Made by a program: the position numbers and the translations under genes. A DNA stretch of 64,000 bases, from NCBI RefSeq assembly GCF_000828475.1, contig NZ_AP014648.1, positions 3,111,400 to 3,175,399 on the forward strand, in the 5' to 3' direction. The DNA is from Methyloceanibacter caenitepidi (GTDB lineage: Bacteria; Pseudomonadota; Alphaproteobacteria; Rhizobiales; Methyloligellaceae). Positions 35,067-42,116 of this stretch are shown here, in pieces (position 1 is the stretch's first letter; each line of letters starts with the position of its first letter). A model generated the notes under the pieces. The model was not told the DNA's origin, did not search any database, and saw only the letters and a list, made by a program, of their open reading frames with translations.

Positions 35067-35456
35067 CTAAGCCGCCAGCATGCGCTCCACCTGGTCGACC
35101 AAATCGCGCAGGTGGAAGGGCTTGGACAGGATCTTGGCGTCTTTCGGCGCGTTGTTGTCCGGATTGAGCGCCACAGCCGCGAAACCGGTGATGAACATGA
35201 TCTTCAGGTCCGGATCGAGTTCGGCGGCTTTGCGGGCCAGCTCGATTCCGTCCATCTCGGGCATCACGATATCGGTCAGAAGTAGCATGAAGGGCTCTTC
35301 CTGGAGCCGCTCGTAAGCCTCCATGCCATTGCCGAACGAGACCACGTCGTAACCGGCCTTCTCCAGCGCCTTCACCAGGAACCGGCGCATATCGTCATCG
35401 TCTTCGGCAAGAAGAATACGCTGAACGCTGCGCACGCGCGGGTCGTTCGCCTCCAT
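35067..35456 (-). CDS. cpdR: CpdR-type single-domain response regulator
   Basis: A 129-residue stand-alone receiver domain. It has RILLAEDDDDMRRFL (acidic pocket), the phospho-acceptor Asp62 in LLLTDIVMPEMDG, IMFITGFAAVAL and the conserved ILSKPFHLRDLVDQV. In Caulobacter, unphosphorylated CpdR localises ClpXP protease to the pole and primes it to degrade cell-cycle proteins; phosphorylation comes through CckA-ChpT. Compared with Caulobacter CpdR there is an N-terminal extension of about 11 residues (MEANDPRVRSV). GAGGATT precedes the ATG. It is divergent from an N-formylglutamate amidohydrolase gene, an arrangement I know from other Hyphomicrobiales. Confidence 0.88.
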   Translation of the reverse strand: MEANDPRVRSVQRILLAEDDDDMRRFLVKALEKAGYDVVSFGNGMEAYERLQEEPFMLLLTDIVMPEMDGIELARKAAELDPDLKIMFITGFAAVALNPDNNAPKDAKILSKPFHLRDLVDQVERMLAA

Positions 35457-35700
35457 AATCCTCGTCCCCCTCAACACACACCCTGTATCGCCTACACGAA
35501 TATGGTAAACGACCGCTTGCCTTATTCTTGAATGATTGGCGCGGTCCCAACCCGTGGGCCCCCAGATCATTGCCGCTATTGAGCCCCGGCACAAGCCGGA
35601 ACACGCCTGGACAGTCCCCCCTGTCATTGGCAGAGTTAACGCCGGTGCGCTGTCACACGGCCGGCGCCGCTCCCGGAACCGAAGAACCCAGGTTTGGCGT

Positions 35701-36600
35701 ATGAAGCAACTAGAGGCTGAGGCGATCGAGCGGGAACTGTCACCGCCCTTCACCGTGGTGCGACCCGCGAAACTGTCGCTTCCCCTCGTCTTCAACTCGC
35801 CCCACTCGGGCCGGGTCTATCCCAGCACCTTCCTGGCCGCCTCCAAACTCGACGCGCTGACCTTGCGGCGATCGGAAGACGCGTATGTGGATGAACTCTT
35901 TTCTTTCGCCGCCGCGCTCGGGGCCCCGCTCCTTCATGCTCATTTTCCGCGCGCCTATCTCGACGTGAACCGGGAGCCTTATGAGCTCGATCCGATCCTG
36001 TTCCGCGACGGGCTCCCGCACTATGCCAACACCCAATCGGTCAGGGTCGTCGGAGGGCTCGGGACGATCGCGCGGATCGTTTCGGAGTCCGAGGAGATCT
36101 ACCGGGAGCCCCTTTCGGTCGAGACGGCCCTTGAACGGATCAACCGTCTCTACGTTCCCTATCACGAGACTCTCGCGGCACTCCTGATGGAAGCGAAGCG
36201 GGAGTTCGGCTTCGCCGTGCTGATCGACTGCCATTCCATGCCCTCGAGCCCGAACGCCGACAAACGATCGACCCGCGCCGACTTCGTACTGGGCGACCGC
36301 TTCGGGACCTCGTGCAGCAGCGAGCTGACGCGCATGGCCGCGCGCTCCCTCGAGGCACAGGGTTTCGGCGTAGCGCTCAACAAGCCCTACGCAGGCGGGT
36401 ACATCACCGAGCACTACGGACGCCCGCACAAGGCCCAGCACGTGCTGCAGATCGAGATCAACCGGGCCCTTTACATGGATGAGACGACGTTCGAACGAAC
36501 CGAGCGTTTCGACGTCTTGAGGAAGAAGCTGGAAACGGTGATCCGCGGCCTGATGCCCGGCATTTCCGACCTCATCGTCCCCCGCGCCGCAGCCGAATAG
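35701..36600 (+). CDS. N-formylglutamate amidohydrolase family protein
   Basis: A 299-residue hydrolase. FGase landmarks are LPLVFNSPHSGRVYP, RRSEDAYVDELF, LHAHFPRAYLDVNREPYELD, FAVLIDCHSMPS and GGYITEHYGRP. These carry the conserved His and acidic residues of the family. Such enzymes release formate from N-formyl-L-glutamate in the five-step histidine degradation route, but no hut genes are nearby. The frame extends upstream to 35536, but the conserved part begins soon after the ATG at 35701. It is a paralog of the gene at 7141-8001, and the two differ considerably. A minus-strand sRNA terminator lies 14 bases beyond its stop. Confidence 0.88.
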   Translation: MKQLEAEAIERELSPPFTVVRPAKLSLPLVFNSPHSGRVYPSTFLAASKLDALTLRRSEDAYVDELFSFAAALGAPLLHAHFPRAYLDVNREPYELDPILFRDGLPHYANTQSVRVVGGLGTIARIVSESEEIYREPLSVETALERINRLYVPYHETLAALLMEAKREFGFAVLIDCHSMPSSPNADKRSTRADFVLGDRFGTSCSSELTRMAARSLEAQGFGVALNKPYAGGYITEHYGRPHKAQHVLQIEINRALYMDETTFERTERFDVLRKKLETVIRGLMPGISDLIVPRAAAE

Positions 36601-36613
36601 GCCCAGCCAATCC

Positions 36614-36707
36614 AAAAAAAAGGGCCGTCCGATTGAACGAACGGCCCAAGTCTAGGGAGGAAACGCCCAAGGAGGGCAGCGATATGGCCTGGAGAGCCAT
36701 ATCGCAT
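36614..36707 (-). ncRNA. Candidate small RNA with anti-Shine-Dalgarno loops
   Basis: About 94 bases on the minus strand with three features of a regulatory RNA. A perfect 8-bp hairpin (36681-36703) has loop UCUCCAG. A 4-bp hairpin GCCC/GGGC (36665-36677) has loop UCCUU and is followed by single-stranded GUUUCCUCCCUAG. A terminator stem GGGCCGU/ACGGCCC (36622-36647) is followed by eight U. A promoter lies at the right distance upstream. No open reading frame fits. C/U-rich loops able to pair with ribosome-binding sites recall the alphaproteobacterial anti-SD sRNAs (such as the ar14 type), but membership of a known family is not proven. Confidence 0.65.
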
Positions 36708-36742
36708 TGCAACAATATGTCATTGCAATGCACAAAAATCAA
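36704..36742 (-). promoter_or_regulatory. Promoter with overlapping inverted repeat for the candidate sRNA
   Basis: On the minus strand TTGATT (36742-36737) and CATATT (36719-36714) are 17 bases apart. A perfect 9-bp inverted repeat, GCATTGCAA (36704-36712) and TTGCAATGC (36723-36731), brackets the minus-10 element with a 10-base spacer. That is where a repressor would be expected to bind. The regulator is unknown. Confidence 0.55.
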
Positions 36743-36917
36743 GGTGTAGACGGCAATTGGCGACAGAACTGAAACAGTGATGCCGCAAAGTCACGTTACC
36801 TGGGCTTTGTCCGCCATACCCGCATACGCCGGACAATCCCGCGACCAGACATCGAGCCTGACCTTCAAGGCTCGGAGGCCTTGACTCTCAACGGCAAACA
36901 CCGCCAAGCCTTGTATC

Positions 36918-37715
36918 GTGACCGAAACCGTTCAACTTGATTTCCAGAGCTATATAGCGACAGCGCACGCTCTCGCCGAGAGGGCTGGCGAGGTCATATT
37001 GCCGCATTTTCGGACGAACCTGGCCGTCGACGACAAGGGCGCCGCCGGGTTCGACCCGGTCACCGCGGCGGACCGGGACGCCGAAGCCGCCATCCGCGAG
37101 ATCCTGTCGGAGACCCATCCCGGGCACGGCGTCGTGGGCGAGGAGTTCGCCGATACCCAGGCCGACGCCGAGTTCTGCTGGATCATCGATCCGATCGACG
37201 GGACGCGCGCCTTCATCATGGGCCAGCCGCTCTGGGGCACGTTGATCGGCCTGACCGCACACGGCGCACCGGTGCTTGGGATGATGAACCAGCCGTACAC
37301 GGGCGAACGCTTCTGGTGCGGTGAAACGGAAAGCTATTTCACGCGCGCCGGCGAGACGCGGCCCATTCGCGTCCGTCCGTGCCCCGTGCTCGACAATGCC
37401 ATACTTGCAAGCACGGCGCCGGAACTGTTCGACGCCGCCGAGGGCATGCGGTTCGAGGCGCTGTCCCGTGCGGTACGACTGCGACGCTTCGGCGGCGACT
37501 GCTATAATTACTGTCTGCTCGCGATGGGCCAGATCGACCTCGTGGTCGAGTCGGGGCTCAAGCCGTTCGACATCCTGCCGCTCGTGCCGATCATCGAACG
37601 CGCCGGCGGCATCGTCACGACCTGGGACGGCGGCGACCCGGGCAACGGTGGACGCATCGTGGCCGCCGGCGATCGCGCCCTGCACGCGGCCGCTTTGGAG
37701 ATCCTCTCTGCTTAA
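36918..37715 (+). CDS. hisN: Histidinol-phosphatase (inositol monophosphatase family)
   Basis: A 265-residue Mg2+-dependent phosphatase. Metal-site motifs are DPVTAADRDAE, GEEFAD, WIIDPIDGTRAFIMG and KPFDILPLVPIIERAGG. The form DGTRAFI...WGTLIGL fits the HisN group, which dephosphorylates histidinol phosphate, better than SuhB-type inositol monophosphatase. The start is GTG at 36918, chosen because it gives a normal N-terminus; there is no strong ribosome-binding site. It stands alone between the candidate sRNA and a convergent hydrolase gene. The substrate is inferred from family resemblance only. Confidence 0.82.
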   Translation: MTETVQLDFQSYIATAHALAERAGEVILPHFRTNLAVDDKGAAGFDPVTAADRDAEAAIREILSETHPGHGVVGEEFADTQADAEFCWIIDPIDGTRAFIMGQPLWGTLIGLTAHGAPVLGMMNQPYTGERFWCGETESYFTRAGETRPIRVRPCPVLDNAILASTAPELFDAAEGMRFEALSRAVRLRRFGGDCYNYCLLAMGQIDLVVESGLKPFDILPLVPIIERAGGIVTTWDGGDPGNGGRIVAAGDRALHAAALEILSA

Positions 37716-37743
37716 GGTCGATTGCTCCTAAGCCGTCTGGCCG

Positions 37744-38700
37744 CTATGCGGACTTGCGCACCGTGACGCCGGGCGCGAAGGCGTCGAACGCCGCCCAGAA
37801 CTGCTCGCGGATGGAATCCCGCTCTTGCAGGATTTCGTGCCGGGAGCCGCGCAGCACGATTTGCGTGCCGGCCCGCAGCCGAGACGACAACGCCTCGATC
37901 GCCTTGTTGGAGACGATCTTGTCGTCGCCGGCGACGACCAACAGCGACGGCACGCGGATCTTCGGCGCATATTTCTCGCCTTCCAAGCGCGACATGGCAT
38001 CGAACGCCGCGTGCAGCCAGCCGATGGTCGGCGGACCGGCCGCGAGCCCCGGCGCCGCGTTGAGCACTTCGACGTTCCGATAGAACCTCTCCCGGTCCGA
38101 GGTGAGCGGATTGCCTTCGAAGACGTCGCTCGTCCACACGGACTGATCGCCCGGCACGGCTTGCTTGCCGAGCCCCATCCAGGAAAGCCCGGTCGCGAGC
38201 CCGGCGCAAACGTTCTGGGGCAGCGGCAGCCCCGCGAGTTCGACCATCGGCGACGTCGTAATCAGACGATGGAACCAGCACCCGCGCTTGGTGGCGGCGT
38301 TGAAGAGGATCGGCGCCGACATGGAATGGGCCAGCGCGTAATAAGGCATCGGACAGTCGGGAAGCACGACACCCTTCATGAAGTGATGGATGTCCTGCTC
38401 GTAGTCGACGAAGTTACGGATGTGTCCGCGCGAGGATCCGCGCACCAACCGGGTCGACCCGCCCTGCCCGCGCCAATCGATAATGGCGACGGCGAAACCG
38501 CGGCGGCGCAACTCGCCGACCACCTCGAAGTATTTCTCGATGTACTCGTTCCGGCCCGGAAAGATGCAAACCGTGCCGCCACGCTGCTGCAGGGCCGACT
38601 GCCAGCTCGCATAGCGGACTTTCACTCCTTTGCGCACCTCGAGATAGCCCGCGTTCGCGCCGAGAGGGACAGGGTTCTTGGGTGTCGAAACGAGAGTCAT
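37744..38700 (-). CDS. Alpha/beta hydrolase (lysophospholipase-like)
   Basis: A 318-residue serine hydrolase of the lysophospholipase L2/PldB group. Expected elements are CIFPGRNEYIEKYFEV, AIIDWRGQGGSTRL (as in PldB-like proteins), the nucleophile elbow YALAHSMSAP with Ser in HSMS (the usual GxSxG is altered to AxSxS), SLLVVAGDDKIVS (acid) and LRGSRHEIL (His). No signal peptide is visible. The substrate is unknown; a lysophospholipid or monoacylglycerol is the usual proposal. The stop lies close to the hisN stop (convergent). The upstream spacer is shared with the heat-shock gene. Confidence 0.82.
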   Translation of the reverse strand: MTLVSTPKNPVPLGANAGYLEVRKGVKVRYASWQSALQQRGGTVCIFPGRNEYIEKYFEVVGELRRRGFAVAIIDWRGQGGSTRLVRGSSRGHIRNFVDYEQDIHHFMKGVVLPDCPMPYYALAHSMSAPILFNAATKRGCWFHRLITTSPMVELAGLPLPQNVCAGLATGLSWMGLGKQAVPGDQSVWTSDVFEGNPLTSDRERFYRNVEVLNAAPGLAAGPPTIGWLHAAFDAMSRLEGEKYAPKIRVPSLLVVAGDDKIVSNKAIEALSSRLRAGTQIVLRGSRHEILQERDSIREQFWAAFDAFAPGVTVRKSA

Positions 38701-38873
38701 CGAGATTCAGAATGTTCTGCGACCCCGCAAGGGGGGAGGATTGGTCCGCCGGTCTTTCTTACAGCCGCTATGCCGCCGCCGACAACAGAACATGCAGCTT
38801 GGCCGCCGCCGCAGGCAGGGCACTGGGCTGATAGATTCTTGAATTTATTGTTATAATTCAGCGCCCTACACCT

Positions 38874-38902
38874 CTTGAAGCCCCCAGAAAGCAATCCTAT
38901 AT
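38874..38902 (+). promoter_or_regulatory. RpoH (sigma-32) type promoter of hsp20
   Basis: CTTGAA (38874-38879) and CCTATAT (38896-38902) are 16 bases apart. This fits the alphaproteobacterial RpoH pattern (CTTG, then about 17 bases, then CYTATNT). The predicted start near 38910 coincides with the beginning of the structured leader. Confidence 0.75.
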
Positions 38903-38910
38903 GCGATTTT

Positions 38911-39003
38911 GCGCAAAGGCCTTCTGGCTTTGCGTCTCAAAGCCCGGCTCCGCATGAGGAGCGGGCTAACTACCATATCGCTTCATAAGGAGGATGTGAC
39001 ATG
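38911..39003 (+). promoter_or_regulatory. ROSE-type RNA thermometer in the hsp20 leader
   Basis: Three hairpins lie in series: 38912-38934 (CGCAAAG/CTTTGCG), 38941-38967 (AGCCCG-CTCC/GGAG-CGGGCT) and 38974-38998. The last pairs CAUAUC-G-CUUC with GGAG-GAUGUG, loop AUAA, with G38980 bulged. It hides the GGAGG ribosome-binding site. The UCGCU opposite the site with a bulged G is the hallmark of ROSE elements, which melt on heating to allow translation of small heat-shock proteins in rhizobia. Confidence 0.85.
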
Positions 39004-39492
39004 AGGCATTTCGATTTGACCCCGCTGTATCGCTCCACTGTCGGTTTCGACCGGCTCGGCTCGTTGCTCGACACGTTGAACACGTATGAGGGCGACGCCC
39101 CGGCTTACCCGCCCTACAACATCGAGCGGGTGAGCGAGAACGACTATCGCATCAGCATGGCCGTGGCCGGCTTCAGCGATGCCGATCTTGAGATCGAGGT
39201 CAAGGAGCACACGCTGTCCGTTCGCGGCGAGAAGCGCGTCGAGCAGGAAAACTCGACCTACCTGCATCGCGGCATCGCCGCCCGCAGCTTCGAGCGTCGT
39301 TTCCAGCTCGCGGACCATGTTGTCGTGAAGGGCGCGAGCCTTGAGAACGGGCTGCTGCACGTTGATCTCGAGCGCGTGCTGCCCGAGGCTATGAAGCCGC
39401 GCACCATCGAGATCACGACCAAGTCGGACGCCCCCAAGTCGATCGGCGACAAGACGGCCGACGACAAGACGATCGACAGCGAGGCGGCGTAA
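39001..39492 (+). CDS. hsp20: Small heat-shock protein, Hsp20/alpha-crystallin family
   Basis: A 163-residue class A rhizobial-type small heat-shock protein, an ATP-independent chaperone. The N-terminus MRHFDLTPLYRSTVGFDRL is typical of this class. The alpha-crystallin domain runs from about residue 38 to 130 (NIERVSENDYRISMAVAGFS, KEHTLSVRGEK, GIAARSFERRFQLADHV). The oligomerisation motif appears in the usual I-x-I position (RTIEIT), followed by a Lys/Asp-rich tail. The ATG at 39001 has GGAGG seven bases upstream, buried in the thermometer stem. Expression is probably controlled twice, by RpoH at the promoter and by RNA melting in the leader. Confidence 0.95.
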   Translation: MRHFDLTPLYRSTVGFDRLGSLLDTLNTYEGDAPAYPPYNIERVSENDYRISMAVAGFSDADLEIEVKEHTLSVRGEKRVEQENSTYLHRGIAARSFERRFQLADHVVVKGASLENGLLHVDLERVLPEAMKPRTIEITTKSDAPKSIGDKTADDKTIDSEAA

Positions 39493-39530
39493 CCCGCACG
39501 CGGGCCAATACCGCCCCTGCAAGGACTAAG

Positions 39531-39560
39531 AAGGGCGCTCCTCACACGAGGGGCGCCCTT
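39531..39560 (+). terminator. Terminator hairpin after hsp20
   Basis: GGGCGC-T-CCTC pairs with GAGG-G-GCGCCC around an ACAC loop, 40 bases after the stop, then TTCCCC. The stem is strong and the T-run is short. Confidence 0.65.
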
Positions 39561-39654
39561 CCCCGTTTCGCACTCGGTCACGCCGGATGGGAGAGTCGAG
39601 GCGCGGGAGTCTTGCGAAGTAAGCAGTCTACCCCGCAAACAACTTAAAGTAGCT

Positions 39655-40419
39655 TTACCGAGCTGCTGCTAATGCGCTGCTGCGCATGAGGCCGCCGAGA
39701 TTGGCGGCAAGGTCGAAGGCGGGGTCCAGTTCCAACGCAATGCGAGCCGCGGCCGGTAGCTTCTCCCCCGCCATGAGCGCTTCCGCGAAGGCAGCGCCGC
39801 CAGGTGGCAACCGGCGCACCGTCACTTGAAGCACGGGACGCAGCACGAGCGCGTCTTCCCCGCCGGCAGGCAAGCGTCCCGGTTCATCTTCGCCGTCCCG
39901 CATCGTGAGCTCCCAGATGGTGATCACCGGATACGCGGATCGGACAAGACGGGACGAGGGATGAAACACGAAGCCGATATCCTCTGCGCGTGGACCGAGC
40001 GCCGTCAGCGCGTCTTGCGACAACGGCTCGGCGTCGGCGGCGTGATAGGCCTCGTGCCAGGCCCATTCGAGCCGCGCCACGTCGGCGAGATAGGGGACCG
40101 CCGAAGCCGGGGGAAAGGCGTCGATGAAATCGGGGACGTCGCCGCCATACCGCAGCAAGACGGCCGACCGCGGTGGTGTCTTCTCCACGTACTCCCGCGC
40201 CATCGCTCGGAAGAACTCTTCTCCCACGAGCTTCGCCGTCGCCGGAAAGCGGCCGGCAAGCATGTCAATGAGGCTCGCGTAGACATTGTTCCGATACACC
40301 GCGAAACGCCGCGTAGGACGCCTGCCGTCGCGCCCTTTCAAAGTATCCGGGATGCCCACGTCGGAATCGAGAAGCGCCTGCGCAAAGACGCTCTCCCGCT
40401 GGCCCGCGCCGCTCGTCAT
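39655..40419 (-). CDS. bufC: BufC/HvfC-type bufferin partner (DUF2063)
   Basis: A 254-residue protein with an N-terminal DUF2063 (putative DNA-binding) domain: [30 protein letters not shown] and [20 protein letters not shown]. An HvfC-like C-terminal part follows, with [17 protein letters not shown]. In bufferin and methanobactin-like systems this protein is the partner of the DUF692 enzyme and recruits the precursor peptide. The ATG at 40419 overlaps the bufB stop by four bases. It is the third gene of a bufA-bufB-bufC operon. Confidence 0.88.
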   Translation of the reverse strand: MTSGAGQRESVFAQALLDSDVGIPDTLKGRDGRRPTRRFAVYRNNVYASLIDMLAGRFPATAKLVGEEFFRAMAREYVEKTPPRSAVLLRYGGDVPDFIDAFPPASAVPYLADVARLEWAWHEAYHAADAEPLSQDALTALGPRAEDIGFVFHPSSRLVRSAYPVITIWELTMRDGEDEPGRLPAGGEDALVLRPVLQVTVRRLPPGGAAFAEALMAGEKLPAAARIALELDPAFDLAANLGGLMRSSALAAAR

Positions 40420-41306
40420 GGCGCCGCCGCGAGCTCGGGAACGGCAGACGCCGAGCAAGCCACCAGAAAATCATCGGCCCGCTTGGCCTCGGCAAACAGC
40501 ACGGACCAGGCTGGAACTTCGTTGTCCCATTCGATCAGGGTCGGCACCGGTCCCGTTCGCGCGAGGGCCCGCGCGTACAAAGTCCAGACAGGATCGGCTA
40601 CCGCGCGCCCGTGATCGTCGATAAGCAGGAGCGATCCGTCCTCGTCCGCATCCTCGGCATGGCCGCCGAGGTGAATCTCACCCACGTGCTCGACCGGAAA
40701 CGCGTCGAGATAGTCGCAGGCCGCAAAGCCGTGATTGGCGGCCTGAACGAAGACGTTGTTCACGTCGAGCAAGAGCCCGCAGCCTGTGCGCCGCACCACC
40801 TCGCGCAGGAAATCGACCTCTTCCATCGTCGTCTCGGCATAGGCGATATAGGTGGACGGGTTCTCAAGCAGCATTGGCCGCTTCATGGCGTTCTGCACTT
40901 CATCGATGTGCTCGCAGACGCAGGTAAGCGTTTCTTGCGTATAGGGCAGCGGCAGGAGGTCGTTGAGATAGACCGTGTCGTGGCTGGACCAGGCCAGATG
41001 TTCGGAAAAAAGAGCGGGTTGGTAGCGATCGGCAAGCGCGCGCAAGCGCTGAAGGTGATCCGTGTCGAGCGGCCCGGCGCCGCCAATGGAAAGGCCCACA
41101 CCGTGGAGCGACAGGGGATAGCGCTCGCGGATCGCCGTCAAATAGGCATGAGGCGGCCCGCCCGCGCCCATATAGTTCTCGGCATGGATCTCGAACCAGC
41201 CGATATCAGGAGCGCCGTCAAGAATGTCGCGATAATGCTCAGGCTTGAGCCCGACCCCGCCCTTGCGCGGGATCGAGCTCTCGCCAAAGTTCGCCGGACG
41301 TCCCAT
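40416..41306 (-). CDS. bufB: DUF692 multinuclear iron oxidase, BufB type
   Basis: A 296-residue TIM-barrel enzyme of the MNIO (DUF692, MbnB-like) family, which oxidatively modifies cysteines of precursor peptides to copper-chelating groups. Metal ligands can be read in [64 protein letters not shown] and [11 protein letters not shown]. The ATG at 41306 lies five bases after the bufA stop. The frame runs on upstream through bufA, but only the shorter form matches the family. In Caulobacter the related enzyme turns bufferin cysteines into thiooxazoles that bind copper. Confidence 0.92.
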   Translation of the reverse strand: MGRPANFGESSIPRKGGVGLKPEHYRDILDGAPDIGWFEIHAENYMGAGGPPHAYLTAIRERYPLSLHGVGLSIGGAGPLDTDHLQRLRALADRYQPALFSEHLAWSSHDTVYLNDLLPLPYTQETLTCVCEHIDEVQNAMKRPMLLENPSTYIAYAETTMEEVDFLREVVRRTGCGLLLDVNNVFVQAANHGFAACDYLDAFPVEHVGEIHLGGHAEDADEDGSLLLIDDHGRAVADPVWTLYARALARTGPVPTLIEWDNEVPAWSVLFAEAKRADDFLVACSASAVPELAAAP

Positions 41307-41311
41307 CGGCT

Positions 41312-41620
41312 TTATGCAGGCGGGTTGTCGCGCTCGAGAGCCTCGAGGCTGCCGGTGCGGCCCCCGGGCAGTTCCATCGTGGTGCACGTGCCCTTGGGCA
41401 CGAGCTTCCAGGAATTGCCCTGGTAGTCGATTGTGGACGTCCCCGCGCAGGTCGTACCGGGACCTGCGGCGCAGTCGTTCTCGCCGGCCTTGGCCACGCC
41501 GAAGCACTTCTCCTGCTCGTCTTCGGCTGCAGCGGGTGCGGTGGTTGCGGCAATACCAAGGGCGGCGGCAAAGGCGCTGGCCACGGCAACGCCGGAGAGA
41601 GACTTGGAATGATGGGTCAT
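41312..41620 (-). CDS. bufA: Bufferin precursor peptide, BufA1 type (DUF2282)
   Basis: A 102-residue exported precursor. A long signal peptide of about 32 residues ends TAPAAA-ED. The mature peptide has four Cys in the DUF2282 order: [10 protein letters not shown] (Cys39), [11 protein letters not shown] (Cys50, Cys58) and PKGTC (Cys79). The segment between includes [13 protein letters not shown]. Bufferins are RiPPs whose core cysteines are modified by BufB before export and then buffer copper in the periplasm. Their signal peptides double as leader peptides. AGAAGGACCC precedes the ATG. A strong hairpin lies 42 bases upstream of the start codon. Confidence 0.92.
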   Translation of the reverse strand: MTHHSKSLSGVAVASAFAAALGIAATTAPAAAEDEQEKCFGVAKAGENDCAAGPGTTCAGTSTIDYQGNSWKLVPKGTCTTMELPGGRTGSLEALERDNPPA

Positions 41621-41661
41621 ATTGGGTCCTTCTAAGGGCTCACGTCAGTGTTGGAAGCGAC

Positions 41662-41692
41662 GGCTGGCGGCGGGTTTTTCCCCGCGCCAGCC
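41662..41692 (-). promoter_or_regulatory. Strong hairpin in the bufA leader or promoter region
   Basis: GGCTGGCG pairs with CGCCAGCC, with an inner CGGG/CCCG pairing and an A-rich loop on the minus strand. On the minus strand no T-run follows it, so it is not a typical terminator. It lies between the likely promoter and the bufA ribosome-binding site. Confidence 0.45.
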
Positions 41693-41989
41693 AACGAATT
41701 TGCGGGGCCAAGTGGGCCGCGAATTCCCGCTCCGGTCAAATCACGCCTCCGCCAGCCCTTTGTGATCCGGGGACCTCTAGCCAGACGGCCGTGATTGGTG
41801 CGAAATACTCCTGACGCGCGCGTCCTAGCGCCAGCCTCATCGTGAATCTTGCGCTTGTGCACGCCTCGGAAATCTGGCACTTTGGGGCGAAATAGGACAG
41901 GCTTGCTGACCTTTGTACTAGAGTCTGCGGCGCGGAGCTCTTCACCCCGCCTTTGGTAAGGTGGGCTGCTGCCAAGAATCGCCGCGCAC

Positions 41990-42011
41990 GCTAGCGCAGA
42001 GGCGCGCTAGC
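41990..42011. repeat. Inverted repeat upstream of gltB
   Basis: A perfect 8-bp inverted repeat, GCTAGCGC and GCGCTAGC, with a 6-base spacer, about 105 bases before gltB. It could be a protein-binding site or a stem in the leader. Confidence 0.45.
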
Positions 42012-42116
42012 CTACCATGGCCCGATCCTCACTACTGCCTGACGGTCACACTGGTGAGGTAGACGGCTTTTGGCCCAACCCCAACATGCTCGCCCGAGAG
42101 GTGAGGTCGAGAGTTC

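Larger units (their letters stand above)
41621..42116. other. Divergent intergenic region between bufA and gltB
   Basis: This 496-base spacer separates two divergent operons. It contains a strong hairpin near bufA (41662-41692) and an inverted repeat near gltB (41990-42011), each listed separately. Short open frames cross it on both strands, but none has a ribosome-binding site or family resemblance. Promoters must be here; no clean pair of hexamers was found. AGGTGAGGTCGAGAG just upstream of 42117 gives gltB its ribosome-binding site. Confidence 0.5.

Noticed and set aside
38839-38861. TGAATT...AATTCA inverted repeat near a TATAAT-like word upstream of hsp20
   Set aside because: Six-base arms in an AT-rich spacer are likely by chance, and the TTGAAT and TATAAT words are too close together to make a promoter.
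41632-41880. Minus-strand open frame of 82 codons upstream of bufA
   Set aside because: No ribosome-binding site or family pattern, and it crosses the bufA leader hairpin.
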